Source: JALZOC01 sp031361295
GTDB taxonomy: Bacteria > Acidobacteriota > Vicinamibacteria > Vicinamibacterales > 2-12-FULL-66-21
Assembly (NCBI GenBank): GCA_031361295.1
Contig: JANMCN010000240.1
Span: forward strand, 1 to 64,000
Reading direction: 5' to 3'
Length of the DNA stretch: 64,000 nucleotides
The notes below the pieces were generated by a model. It worked only from the letters and a program-made list of their open reading frames with translations. It was not told where the DNA came from and made no database searches. This document shows, one piece after another, positions 17,049 through 24,985 of this stretch. The translations under genes were made by a program, and so were the position numbers. Position 1 is the first letter of the stretch. Each line of letters begins with the position of its first letter.

Positions 17049-17437
17049 TCCTCGGCACCGGCATCGACGTCGCCACGATCATCCGTGTCGAGCGTTTCCT
17101 TGAGGCGCATCGGGCTGAGCTCTCTCGGATTTTCACCGCGCGGGAACGCGCGGTGTGCGATCGGGCGCCGGCGGGGCGCCGCGCGGCCCGATACGCCGGT
17201 GCCTTCGCGGGCAAGGAAGCCGTCATGAAGGCGCTGGGTACGGGCTGGCGTTCCGACGTCACCTGGTGCGACATCGACACGCAGCCCGATGATGGGTGCG
17301 GCGAAGCGGTGCTGCTCGCCGGGGCGCTGCACGCCGCCAGGACGCAGGGCATCTCGAGGGTTCTCGTCAGTGTGTCATTGACGCGCGAAGCCGCCGTCGC
17401 GACCGCGGTCGCCGAGGGGGACGGCTGCCATGGTTAA
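17045..17437 (+). CDS. acpS: Holo-[acyl-carrier-protein] synthase
   Basis: AcpS transfers 4'-phosphopantetheine from CoA to the ACP serine. The 130-residue length is typical. The two family motifs are present: GTGIDVATIIRVERF (metal-binding Asp) and RYAGAFAGKEAVMKALGTG (Glu of the FxxKE motif). A cluster-embedded copy implies activation of the ACP encoded at 15929. It overlaps the nitroreductase stop by 4 bases and the following gene by 8. Confidence 0.93.
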   Translation: MILGTGIDVATIIRVERFLEAHRAELSRIFTARERAVCDRAPAGRRAARYAGAFAGKEAVMKALGTGWRSDVTWCDIDTQPDDGCGEAVLLAGALHAARTQGISRVLVSVSLTREAAVATAVAEGDGCHG

Positions 17438-18131
17438 ACCGGCATTCGTGGCGTTTGCGGTGATCTCGGCCGCGACAGGCCTCCCGGGGCTGCACCGAGC
17501 GCCCGAGTCGGGCGACTGGCGCGCCGTGAGCGCCAGCTACGCGGCCGTGCGCGACTATACGGCCCTGTACGAAAAGGAGGAGCAGGCGATCTCCGGCGGC
17601 GAGCCGCAGCGCATGCACCTTTCCTTCAGAAGGCCGCTCGACGTGCGGCTCGAGTGGGTGGACGACAGCGGCAAGGCGAGCCAGATTGCCGTCTATCGTG
17701 AAGGCCACAACGGGGGCAGGCTTCTCGCACGCCGTAGCGGGGTGTTCGGGTCCCTGGTCGGGACGGTCAGCCTCGATCCGCACGACCGCCGCGCGCTCGC
17801 CGATTCGCGTCACCCGATCACGGACGTCGGCATCGGGCACATCATCGAGAGCGCCTCACGGGCGCTGGCCGCGAACGGCGGGATCGGCCGGCCCGTCGTC
17901 GAAGACACGCTCGATCGTCAGCCGGCGTACAGGTTCGAGTTCGTGGCCCCGCCACCCGGACTGCTCTTCGGCATACCGGGGGCTCGACGTGCCCTCGTCT
18001 GGGTCGACCGGGCGTTGATGCTGCCCGTCAGCGTGGAGATTGTCGACGAACGCGGGGCGATGCTCGAGCGGCATCGTTTTCGCGACGTCCATCTCAACAA
18101 CGGACTCACCGACAGCGTGTTTTCACTGTGA
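17430..18131 (+). CDS. DUF1571-family LolA-like periplasmic protein
   Basis: This 233-residue exported protein has an N-terminal signal peptide (about residues 1-20). The body matches DUF1571: DYTALYEKEEQ, then MHLSFRRPLDVRLEWVDD and VYREGHNGGRLLAR. This family is related in fold to LolA-type lipid/lipoprotein carriers. LolA-like proteins recur in aryl-polyene clusters, where they are thought to help move the lipid product to the outer membrane. A similar role here is inference. It overlaps acpS by 8 bases and the ketosynthase-like gene by 4. Confidence 0.75.
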   Translation: MVKPAFVAFAVISAATGLPGLHRAPESGDWRAVSASYAAVRDYTALYEKEEQAISGGEPQRMHLSFRRPLDVRLEWVDDSGKASQIAVYREGHNGGRLLARRSGVFGSLVGTVSLDPHDRRALADSRHPITDVGIGHIIESASRALAANGGIGRPVVEDTLDRQPAYRFEFVAPPPGLLFGIPGARRALVWVDRALMLPVSVEIVDERGAMLERHRFRDVHLNNGLTDSVFSL

Positions 18132-19429
18132 AGACGATGTTCAACCGGCGGGTGGTGGTGACAGGCCTGGGCGTCGTGACACCTGTCGGCGGTGACACGG
18201 CGACGTTCTGGGCGGCTCTGGTCGCCGGCCGATCCGGAGCGGGCCCCGTCATGGCGTACGCGACTCCGGAGCCTGCGTTGTCGTATGCGGCGGAGGTCAA
18301 GGACTTCACGCCCGAGCGCGCCGGCCTGCCCCGCAAGCGAGTCAAGATGATGGGACGCCAGGCGCAGCTCGCGTTCGCGGCTGCCGCCCAGGCATGGCAG
18401 GACGCGGGTCTCGCCGGCGCCGGCGTGCCGCCCGGCCGCGTGGGGTTGATCCTAGGCGTCGGCATGCTCAACGCGGACGTGACGGAGCTCGGCCGCGCGT
18501 TCGATGCCATGACGCGGGCGGGCGCCAGCGGGGAATCCGATCCGGTGTCGTTCGGACGCGTGGGCGCGCCGGAGCTCTTTCCGTTATGGCTGCTGCGCCA
18601 CATTCCGAATCTCGCGGCGGCGCACGCCTCGATCGCGCTCGACGCACAGGGACCGTCCAATACGATTGCGACCGGCTGCGTCGCGGGGGCCAACGCGATC
18701 GGCGAAGCGGCGCGCCTTGTCGCGCGCGGCGACGCCGACGTGGTGCTCGCGGGCGGGACGGACGCGCGGGTGACGCCGCTCGGCACCCTGCGCTACCGGG
18801 AGCTCGGATGGCTTGCCACACGCACCGGCGTGGATCCGGTCACGGTCAGCGCACCGTTCGACGAGCACGCGTGCGGATTCGTGAGCGGCGAGGGAGCGGG
18901 CATCCTCGTGCTCGAGTCGCTGGACCACGCGCAGTCGCGTGGCGCGCGCATCGACGCGGAGCTTCTGGCGTACGCCGCCGCCAATGATGGAGGGGATCCG
19001 CTGGTGCCCAATCCGGAAGGCACTGCGCTCGAGCACGCGATTGCCCGGTGTCTCGTCCGTGCGGAACTGACGGCGGAGGCGGTCGATGCGGTGTTCGCCC
19101 CGGCCCCATCGGTGCCGACGCTCGACCGCGCCACAGCGGCCGCGCTCAGCCGCGTGTTCGGGCGCAGCGGATCCCGCGCCGGCATTACCGCCACCCGTTC
19201 GCTGCTCGGACACACACATGCGGCATCCTCGGCGCTCGATTGCGTGGCCGCCGTCCGATCACTTGGGGATGGTCGGATCCCGGCTATCGCGAACCTTCAC
19301 CGGCCGGTCGCCGATCTCCCGTTCGTGCGCGGCGGCGCCCGCGCCGCGGCGGTCCGGAGCGCGGTCGTCGGGGCCTATGGGTTCGGGGGCCACGCAGCCA
19401 CGCTGGTCTTCGGCGGGTGCGGCCAATGA
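18128..19429 (+). CDS. Ketosynthase-like protein lacking one catalytic histidine (CLF-like partner)
   Basis: This is a full-length FabF/KAS-II fold (433 residues). The nucleophile Cys184 is present (TIATGCVAGANAIGEA), and the second His is present (His362, SLLGHTH). At the first His position, usually NAHGTST, the sequence reads FAPAPSVPTLD, putting Pro325 in place of the catalytic His; the conserved Lys is Arg357. Classical chain-length factors lose the Cys instead, so this is a different lesion. It is probably poor at malonyl decarboxylation and likely acts as the partner of the complete ketosynthase whose ATG overlaps its stop. Confidence 0.88.
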   Translation: MKTMFNRRVVVTGLGVVTPVGGDTATFWAALVAGRSGAGPVMAYATPEPALSYAAEVKDFTPERAGLPRKRVKMMGRQAQLAFAAAAQAWQDAGLAGAGVPPGRVGLILGVGMLNADVTELGRAFDAMTRAGASGESDPVSFGRVGAPELFPLWLLRHIPNLAAAHASIALDAQGPSNTIATGCVAGANAIGEAARLVARGDADVVLAGGTDARVTPLGTLRYRELGWLATRTGVDPVTVSAPFDEHACGFVSGEGAGILVLESLDHAQSRGARIDAELLAYAAANDGGDPLVPNPEGTALEHAIARCLVRAELTAEAVDAVFAPAPSVPTLDRATAAALSRVFGRSGSRAGITATRSLLGHTHAASSALDCVAAVRSLGDGRIPAIANLHRPVADLPFVRGGARAAAVRSAVVGAYGFGGHAATLVFGGCGQ

Positions 19430-20730
19430 GGCGCCGGGTCGTGGTCACCGGCCTGGGCGTCGTGTCTCCCGTCGGCACGGGCCTGGAGCGTTTCTGGGAC
19501 AGCCTGGTCAACGGACGGTCTGGTGTCGCACGGATTACCCGGTTCGACCCGTCGGGGCTGGCGGTCGCCATCGCCGCGGAGGTTCGCGGGTTCCGTCTGC
19601 GGGACTACTCGGACGCGAATGAGGAGTACGTCTCCGCCGACGGCATCAGGGTGCCCCTCGACGCGCGGACGGGCTACGCGCTCGCGGCGGCGGACATGAG
19701 CATTCGCAGCGCGGGGCTGGGCGGATCCGCCGCCTGGACGGATGCTTCTATGTACCTCGGTGTCGGCGAAGGCGACAACGACCTGGCGCTGCTCTCAGAG
19801 ATGCTCACACCGTGCGCCACACGGGACGGATGCGATACGGCGAAGCTCCTCTCCCGGCCCGCGCGGGCCTTCGCGGTGCGGGACCAGCTGATGGAGCCCA
19901 CCATCCCCGCCTCCCTGATCGCCGCGCGGTACGGAATCAGAGGCGAAGTCACGACCTGCCTCACGGCCTGCGCGGCGAGTGCCCAGGCGATCGGCGAAGC
20001 GGCCCGGCGGATCCAGACCGGCGAATGCGACCTGGCACTCACGGGGGGCGCCCACGCGATGACCGCCCCGCTCGACGTCATCGGGTTTGCGATGCTCTCG
20101 GCCCTGTCGTCGCGCAATGACGCGCCCGCGCGTGCCTCCCGGCCGTTCGATCGCCACCGCGACGGGTTCGTGCTCGGCGAGGGCGCGGGGATGCTGGTGC
20201 TCGAGGATGCGGATCACGCGCGGCGGCGCGGTGCGCACGTGTTCGGCGAGATCGCGGGCTACGGGTCCGCGAACGACGCCTATCGCGTGACCGACATGCA
20301 TCCCGACGCCCGCGGGGCCACCGGCGCCATCGCCGCCGCCCTCCACGATGCGGGAGTCGCGCCGTCCGAGATCGGGTACGTCAACGCACACGGCACGTCG
20401 ACCATCGAGAACGACCGTGCGGAAACGCTCGCGCTCCATCGCGCACTGGGTGACGCGGCGCGCACCATTCCCGTCAGCTCGACGAAGTCCATGACCGGCC
20501 ACGCGGTCGCTGCCGCGGGCGCCATCGAGATCATCGCGACCATTCTCGCGCTGCGCGATCAGCTGCTGCCGCCCACCATCAATCTCGAGACGCCGGACCC
20601 GGACTGCGATCTCGACTACGTGCCGAACCGCGCCCGCGCCCACGTGTTCGACACCGCGCTGTCGAATTCGTTCGGCTTCGGCGGTCAGAATGTCGCACTG
20701 GTCGTCCGCCGCGAGGCGCGGACGTCATGA
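19426..20730 (+). CDS. Beta-ketoacyl-ACP synthase (complete FabF type)
   Basis: This 434-residue condensing enzyme retains the whole catalytic set: Cys182 (CLTACAASAQAIGEA), His322 (VNAHGTST), Lys354 (SSTKS) and His359 (MTGH). It elongates acyl-ACP with malonyl-ACP. It is cotranscribed with, and overlaps by 4 bases, the His-deficient paralogue upstream, the arrangement of heterodimeric KS/CLF pairs in type II polyketide, aryl-polyene and similar systems. The two share low overall identity by eye, so they are old paralogues rather than a recent duplication. Confidence 0.94.
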   Translation: MRRRVVVTGLGVVSPVGTGLERFWDSLVNGRSGVARITRFDPSGLAVAIAAEVRGFRLRDYSDANEEYVSADGIRVPLDARTGYALAAADMSIRSAGLGGSAAWTDASMYLGVGEGDNDLALLSEMLTPCATRDGCDTAKLLSRPARAFAVRDQLMEPTIPASLIAARYGIRGEVTTCLTACAASAQAIGEAARRIQTGECDLALTGGAHAMTAPLDVIGFAMLSALSSRNDAPARASRPFDRHRDGFVLGEGAGMLVLEDADHARRRGAHVFGEIAGYGSANDAYRVTDMHPDARGATGAIAAALHDAGVAPSEIGYVNAHGTSTIENDRAETLALHRALGDAARTIPVSSTKSMTGHAVAAAGAIEIIATILALRDQLLPPTINLETPDPDCDLDYVPNRARAHVFDTALSNSFGFGGQNVALVVRREARTS

Positions 20731-21812
20731 CGCCGCGACGCATCCTGCTGACCGGCACGGGGACGGTCGGACGCGACCTCCTCCTGGCGATGCTGCGGCG
20801 GTCGGACGACCGCGTGGCCGTCTTGATGCGCGATCGGGGAAGAAAGCCGGCGGCGGTACGCGCTCGTGCGTTGTTCGATCAGCTCGGGCTCACCGAAGAG
20901 GAGCGCGCGCGGGTGGAGGTCGTCCGGGGCGACATTCGCGCGGAGGGCTTCGAGCTCGACGCGCCGACGCAGGTCCGTCTGCAGGATGCGACCGATGTGA
21001 TCGTGCACACGGCGGCGGTGACGTCGTTGACGGCGGACCGACAGTTGTGCGACGTGGTCAACCGTGACGGCACGGCCAATGCGCTGATTTTCGCCGAGCG
21101 CTGTTACCGTGTCGGGCGCCTCCAGCGCTTCATGCATCTGAGCACGGCGCTCGTCGCGGGCGCCGACTCGAGCCGGCGGGTCCAGGAGGACGCGCTGCCC
21201 GAGGCGCCGATGCACGCCAACCACTACGAATCGAGCAAGCACGCAGCCGAGCGCATCGTTCGCACGGCCATGCACGCGGGTTTGCCGGCGACGATTTTCA
21301 GGCCGAGCATGGTGGTCGGGGATTCCCTGACCGGCCGGACGCGCGACTTCAACGTCATCTACCCGCTCCTGCGGCTGCTCGCGAACGGATATCTCCCACG
21401 CTTCCCCGCTCGTCCGAACGCCCGCGTGCACCTCGCACCCCTGGACTTTGTCGTGGACGCGATTCTGCGGGCGATGGATGAGCCGTGGACCATCGGCCTG
21501 ACGTTTCATCTCACCGCCCCGGAGCCGCCGACGGTGAGCGAGCTGTTCGCCTGCCGGACGTTTTTCCCCCCGGGCGCGGGACGGCCGCAGCTCTGCGACC
21601 CGGACACCTTCGATCCGTCCGGACTCACGGCGCGCGAGCGGGAGCTGCTCGAGTCCGTGTCGTTCTGCCTGCCGTATTTCAAGTCGCGGCTCACGTTCGA
21701 CACGAGCAATACCGCCAGGCTGGTGCCGCTGCCCGTGACCGACGCCGCGTTCCTCGAGCGGCTGGGCCGCTATGCGATCGAGAGCGGCTACCTGCGGACC
21801 AGCGCCGGCTGA
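20727..21812 (+). CDS. Extended SDR, thioester-reductase/fatty-acyl-reductase-like
   Basis: This 361-residue protein has an N-terminal NAD(P)-binding loop (LLTGTGTVGRDLL, a variant of TGxxGxxG) and the extended-SDR catalytic motif HYESSKHAAE (YxxxK, about residue 170). Regions such as 'VVRGDIR', 'VIVHTAAVTSL' and 'FRPSMVVGDSLTG' are characteristic of NAD-binding-4/thioester reductases. These release acyl thioesters as aldehydes or alcohols. In this operon it is a candidate for reductive release of the ACP-bound chain, which could then feed the class III aminotransferase. That pathway order is inference. Confidence 0.82.
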   Translation: MTPRRILLTGTGTVGRDLLLAMLRRSDDRVAVLMRDRGRKPAAVRARALFDQLGLTEEERARVEVVRGDIRAEGFELDAPTQVRLQDATDVIVHTAAVTSLTADRQLCDVVNRDGTANALIFAERCYRVGRLQRFMHLSTALVAGADSSRRVQEDALPEAPMHANHYESSKHAAERIVRTAMHAGLPATIFRPSMVVGDSLTGRTRDFNVIYPLLRLLANGYLPRFPARPNARVHLAPLDFVVDAILRAMDEPWTIGLTFHLTAPEPPTVSELFACRTFFPPGAGRPQLCDPDTFDPSGLTARERELLESVSFCLPYFKSRLTFDTSNTARLVPLPVTDAAFLERLGRYAIESGYLRTSAG

Positions 21813-21826
21813 GGATCCATTCCGCC

Positions 21827-22315
21827 ATGCGTTATGTCCTCGTTGACCGTATCACCAGCCTGACGCCCGGCCGGACGCTGCGCGCGATCAAGAACGTCAG
21901 CGCGGGGGACGGGATGGTGACCCGCTACGCACCGGGGATGTGGATGTTGCCCGCCTCGATGGTGCTCGAGGCGATGGCTCAGGCCGCCGGGCTCCTGGTG
22001 ATCGCGACGACCGGGGGGGCGGCACTGCCGGTTCTGGCCAAAGTCCGGCCGTTCACGGTGTTCGCGGATGCGGTGCCTGGTGATCAGGTCTGTCTCGAGG
22101 CCCAGCTCGAGGAACTGGGGCATGGCGGGTGCCGGGCCGGGGTCACAGCCGCGGTGGACGGTCGCCCGCTCGCCGCGGCGACGCTGTATCTCGCGCTGGT
22201 TCCGCTCGACGGCCCGGAGTCCGCCGCCGCGCGGTCCGCACCGCTGCGGGCTGCACTGGGGGACGCGTTCCCCGACTGGTTCGGGGCGCGCGGCATTGAG
22301 GAGGGGAGGCAATGA
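21827..22315 (+). CDS. Second hotdog-fold protein, FabZ-like without catalytic His
   Basis: This 162-residue hotdog protein aligns with FabZ around YAPGMWMLPASMVLEAMAQAAG (position split: YAPGMWMLP, then MVLEAMAQAAG). The FabZ motif HFPGxPxxPG is altered: His becomes Tyr34 and the Pro and Gly are also changed, while Glu48 is kept. Dehydratase activity is therefore doubtful. It may be a non-catalytic partner, thioesterase-like, or an isomerase. The gap to the upstream gene is 14 bases, one of the few breaks in the overlapping series; the stop overlaps the radical SAM start by 4. Confidence 0.8.
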   Translation: MRYVLVDRITSLTPGRTLRAIKNVSAGDGMVTRYAPGMWMLPASMVLEAMAQAAGLLVIATTGGAALPVLAKVRPFTVFADAVPGDQVCLEAQLEELGHGGCRAGVTAAVDGRPLAAATLYLALVPLDGPESAAARSAPLRAALGDAFPDWFGARGIEEGRQ

Positions 22316-23331
22316 AGAAACGTTTGATGGTCCGGAATGCCCTGCGGCAGTTGAGGCATGGGTTCAACCGGCCCTTCATGGTGATGTTCGAGACGACGCT
22401 GCACTGCAACATGAAGTGCGGGTACTGCGCGATCTGGCAGAACCAGCAACCGGAGCAGCGCGCCGTACAGGACAGGGTCTACGCGCGCATGGATGAAGCC
22501 GCGGACTTTGGCGTGTTCGCCTGGAGCTTTTCGGGTGGGGAGCCGCTGATGAACCCCAACGTGCCTGAGTACATCACCTACGCGGCCAGGAAGGGGTTCT
22601 ACACGTCGATGCCGACCAACGGTTTGGCGCTCAAGAAGTGCGCCGAGGCGTGCGGGCAGCTCGATCAGCTCGAAGTGTCGATCGACACGCTGGATCGCGA
22701 GAAGTTCGCGCGGCGCCGCGGCATCGACGGCCTCCCGACGATTCTCTCGGGCCTCGATTACCTGCTCGGCCGCTGCGAGCACCACACGATTCAGATCAAC
22801 GCCGCCGTCGATCTCGACAATCTCGAGGACCTCCCGGCCCTGGCGGCGTACTGCCAGGAGCGGGGCCTGCTGCTCCACACGGAAGCCGTCCACAACGTCG
22901 TCCGCACCACGTGGAAGACCGAGGATGTCGAGCTCGAGGCCGAGGCGCTCGACACGGTTGCCGCGTACCTGCAGGAGCTGCGCCGGAGTTACCGGTGCGT
23001 GCGCTTCTATACCGACTATTACCGGTTCTACCGGAATCAGGGTTTCACCCAGGCCTTCCCGTGCCGATCTGCATCCCATCTCGTCAACATGCGGCCGGAT
23101 GGCTCGATCCAGTTCCCCTGCGCATTCGTCAACGTCCACCGCGGAGCGCCGGACATGTCGCTGCGCGAGATTTACGCGTCGGCGGAGGTGCGCAAACTGA
23201 TCGCCGAATCACCGCGCATGTGGGATTTCTGCGAGGGCTGCAAGATCGGCTGTCCCTACGAAGTCTCGGCCTACCGGAACAGCCCCCTCCTGGCGCTCCG
23301 ATCGGCGCTCGATTTCCTGCAGGTGCAGTGA
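22312..23331 (+). CDS. Radical SAM enzyme with C-terminal cysteine cluster
   Basis: This 339-residue protein has the radical SAM motif CNMKCGYC (Cys32, Cys36, Cys39; CX3CX2C) in an N-terminal TIM-barrel core, with the 'SFSGGEPLMNP' SAM-binding segment. The C-terminus adds six cysteines (PCRSAS, FPCAF, CEGCKIGCPYE), resembling SPASM/twitch auxiliary Fe-S domains. The closest general type is HpnH/MoaA-like small-molecule or peptide modifiers. The target is unknown. Embedded between hotdog and transporter genes, it may tailor the lipid or its head group. Confidence 0.87.
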   Translation: MKKRLMVRNALRQLRHGFNRPFMVMFETTLHCNMKCGYCAIWQNQQPEQRAVQDRVYARMDEAADFGVFAWSFSGGEPLMNPNVPEYITYAARKGFYTSMPTNGLALKKCAEACGQLDQLEVSIDTLDREKFARRRGIDGLPTILSGLDYLLGRCEHHTIQINAAVDLDNLEDLPALAAYCQERGLLLHTEAVHNVVRTTWKTEDVELEAEALDTVAAYLQELRRSYRCVRFYTDYYRFYRNQGFTQAFPCRSASHLVNMRPDGSIQFPCAFVNVHRGAPDMSLREIYASAEVRKLIAESPRMWDFCEGCKIGCPYEVSAYRNSPLLALRSALDFLQVQ

Positions 23332-24224
23332 CCCAGACGCCTGCCGTCCGCGTGCGAGGCCTCGTCAAGGAGTATCGGGACGGGACGAAGGCGAACCGGG
23401 GCATCGATCTCGACGTGTCTCCCGGGGAGATCCTCGCCGTCCTCGGCCCGAACGGCGCCGGCAAGACCACGTTCCTGCGTCAGCTCACGAGCGAGCTGCG
23501 CCCCACGTCGGGCGCGATCAGCATTTTTGGCGTCGATGCCCTCGCGGATCCACAGCGGGCGAAGGGGCTCATGGGGATCTCTCCGCAGGACGCCGGCGTG
23601 TTCGAGACGCTCACCGTTCGCCTCCACATGGAACTGTTCGCGCGGCTCAAGGGACTCGACCGCGACGAGGGCCGAAAAGCCGCAGCCACCGTGATTGACG
23701 AGCTCGGCCTCGCGGGCGACGCCGACAGACGGGTCGGAACGCTCTCGGGCGGTCAGCGCCGCCGGGTCCTCGTCGGGCTTGCGCTGCTCGGGTCTCCGCC
23801 GCTGCTCGTTCTCGACGAGCCGACAGCCGGCCTCGATCCGGCCTCCCGGCGCATCCTGTGGGATGTGCTGCTCCGGGCGGTCCGCGCGGGCGCGACGGTC
23901 ATTCTGTCGACGCACTACACCGAGGAAGCCGAGCGGCTGAGCGATCGGATCGCCATCATCTGTGCCGGCCGCCTCATCGCCCTGGGCACACTGCCCGAGC
24001 TCGTCGCGAGGGTCAGCGATCCGTACCGGCTCAGCTACCGCGATCCCTCGCGTGCCTTCGGTGACCTGCAGGTTCGACGCTTCGCCGCGTTTGCCGAGGT
24101 CGAGTCCGTCATCCGTGGACTCGGGCTGTCGGAATACTCGGTGGCCACCGCCTCGCTCGAAGACGTGTACTTCCAGCTCGCAGGCGCCTCGTTTCCTGTG
24201 GACGCCGTGGCGGACGCATCATGA
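23328..24224 (+). CDS. ABC transporter ATP-binding protein (DrrA/NodI type)
   Basis: This 298-residue protein has Walker A GPNGAGKTT (40-48), signature LSGGQRRR (139-146), Walker B LLVLDEP (159-165) and the H-loop in LSTHYTEEAE. The C-terminal extension of about 70 residues is typical of DrrA/NodI/CcmA exporter ATPases. It starts at GTG, overlapping the radical SAM stop (GTGA), and is followed with ATGA overlap by its permease. It should power export of the operon's product. Confidence 0.94.
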   Translation: MTQTPAVRVRGLVKEYRDGTKANRGIDLDVSPGEILAVLGPNGAGKTTFLRQLTSELRPTSGAISIFGVDALADPQRAKGLMGISPQDAGVFETLTVRLHMELFARLKGLDRDEGRKAAATVIDELGLAGDADRRVGTLSGGQRRRVLVGLALLGSPPLLVLDEPTAGLDPASRRILWDVLLRAVRAGATVILSTHYTEEAERLSDRIAIICAGRLIALGTLPELVARVSDPYRLSYRDPSRAFGDLQVRRFAAFAEVESVIRGLGLSEYSVATASLEDVYFQLAGASFPVDAVADAS

Positions 24225-24985
24225 GGCGCCGGTTCTCCGACGCGCGCTGCGTGTTTCGCATTCACCTGGCCCGTCTGCGCGCCGAGGCAGGCCCCTTCGT
24301 GCTCGCCGCGGTGATCTTCCCGGGCGTCATGTTCATGTTCGCGAACGCCGTGGGGTCCCCCGAGAGCGTCGCCCAGGCGGACCCGGCGCACCGCGTTCGG
24401 CTATTGGCCGGCTCGGTCGTGTTCTCGCTGTCGCTCACCGCCGTGACCTGGCTCGGCTACCTCCTGCTCGAAAACCGCTTCACTGGCCGGCTGAAGCTCT
24501 TCGCGACGCTGCCGCTCGCGCCGTCGTCGTACGTGCTCGGCGTGGTGGTGTTCGCCCTCGCGCAGGGCGCCATCGCGACGATGTCGTTGCTGGTGATCGC
24601 ACGGCTGATGGGGGTGCACACCGGGATCACCATGCCAGTCGGCGCCGTCCTGCTCACCGCCGTCGTCATTCTCACGGTGCTCTGTGTGTGCGGGATCGCG
24701 GTCGTCGTGGCCGCGCGCGCCCGAAGCTTCAGCGAGGGATCCCTCCTCACTGATGCACTCGGGACCGGCCTCGTGTTCCTGGCACCCGTGTACTGCGCCC
24801 GCGAATCGCTGCCGCGCGCGCTGCAGCTGTCGTCGCCCCTCTTCCCGACCACCTACGCGGCCCGCGCGGTCAACACGGTGCTGGCCGGGGGGACTCACGT
24901 GGGCGTGGATCTGGCAATTCTGGCCGGCATGGCCGCGCTCACCCTCGCCGCCGGGTTCCATGCCATGCGGTGGCGGGAGGACTGA
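24221..24985 (+). CDS. ABC-2 type transporter permease
   Basis: This 254-residue protein has six predicted membrane segments (about residues 25-45, 65-83, 103-127, 138-162, 180-198 and 228-246). The layout and length match DrrB/NodJ-type ABC-2 permeases, which pair with the ATPase encoded just upstream to export lipids, glycolipids or lipo-oligosaccharides. The start ATG overlaps the ATPase stop; its own stop overlaps the glycosyltransferase ATG by one base (TGATG). Confidence 0.88.
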   Translation: MRRRFSDARCVFRIHLARLRAEAGPFVLAAVIFPGVMFMFANAVGSPESVAQADPAHRVRLLAGSVVFSLSLTAVTWLGYLLLENRFTGRLKLFATLPLAPSSYVLGVVVFALAQGAIATMSLLVIARLMGVHTGITMPVGAVLLTAVVILTVLCVCGIAVVVAARARSFSEGSLLTDALGTGLVFLAPVYCARESLPRALQLSSPLFPTTYAARAVNTVLAGGTHVGVDLAILAGMAALTLAAGFHAMRWRED

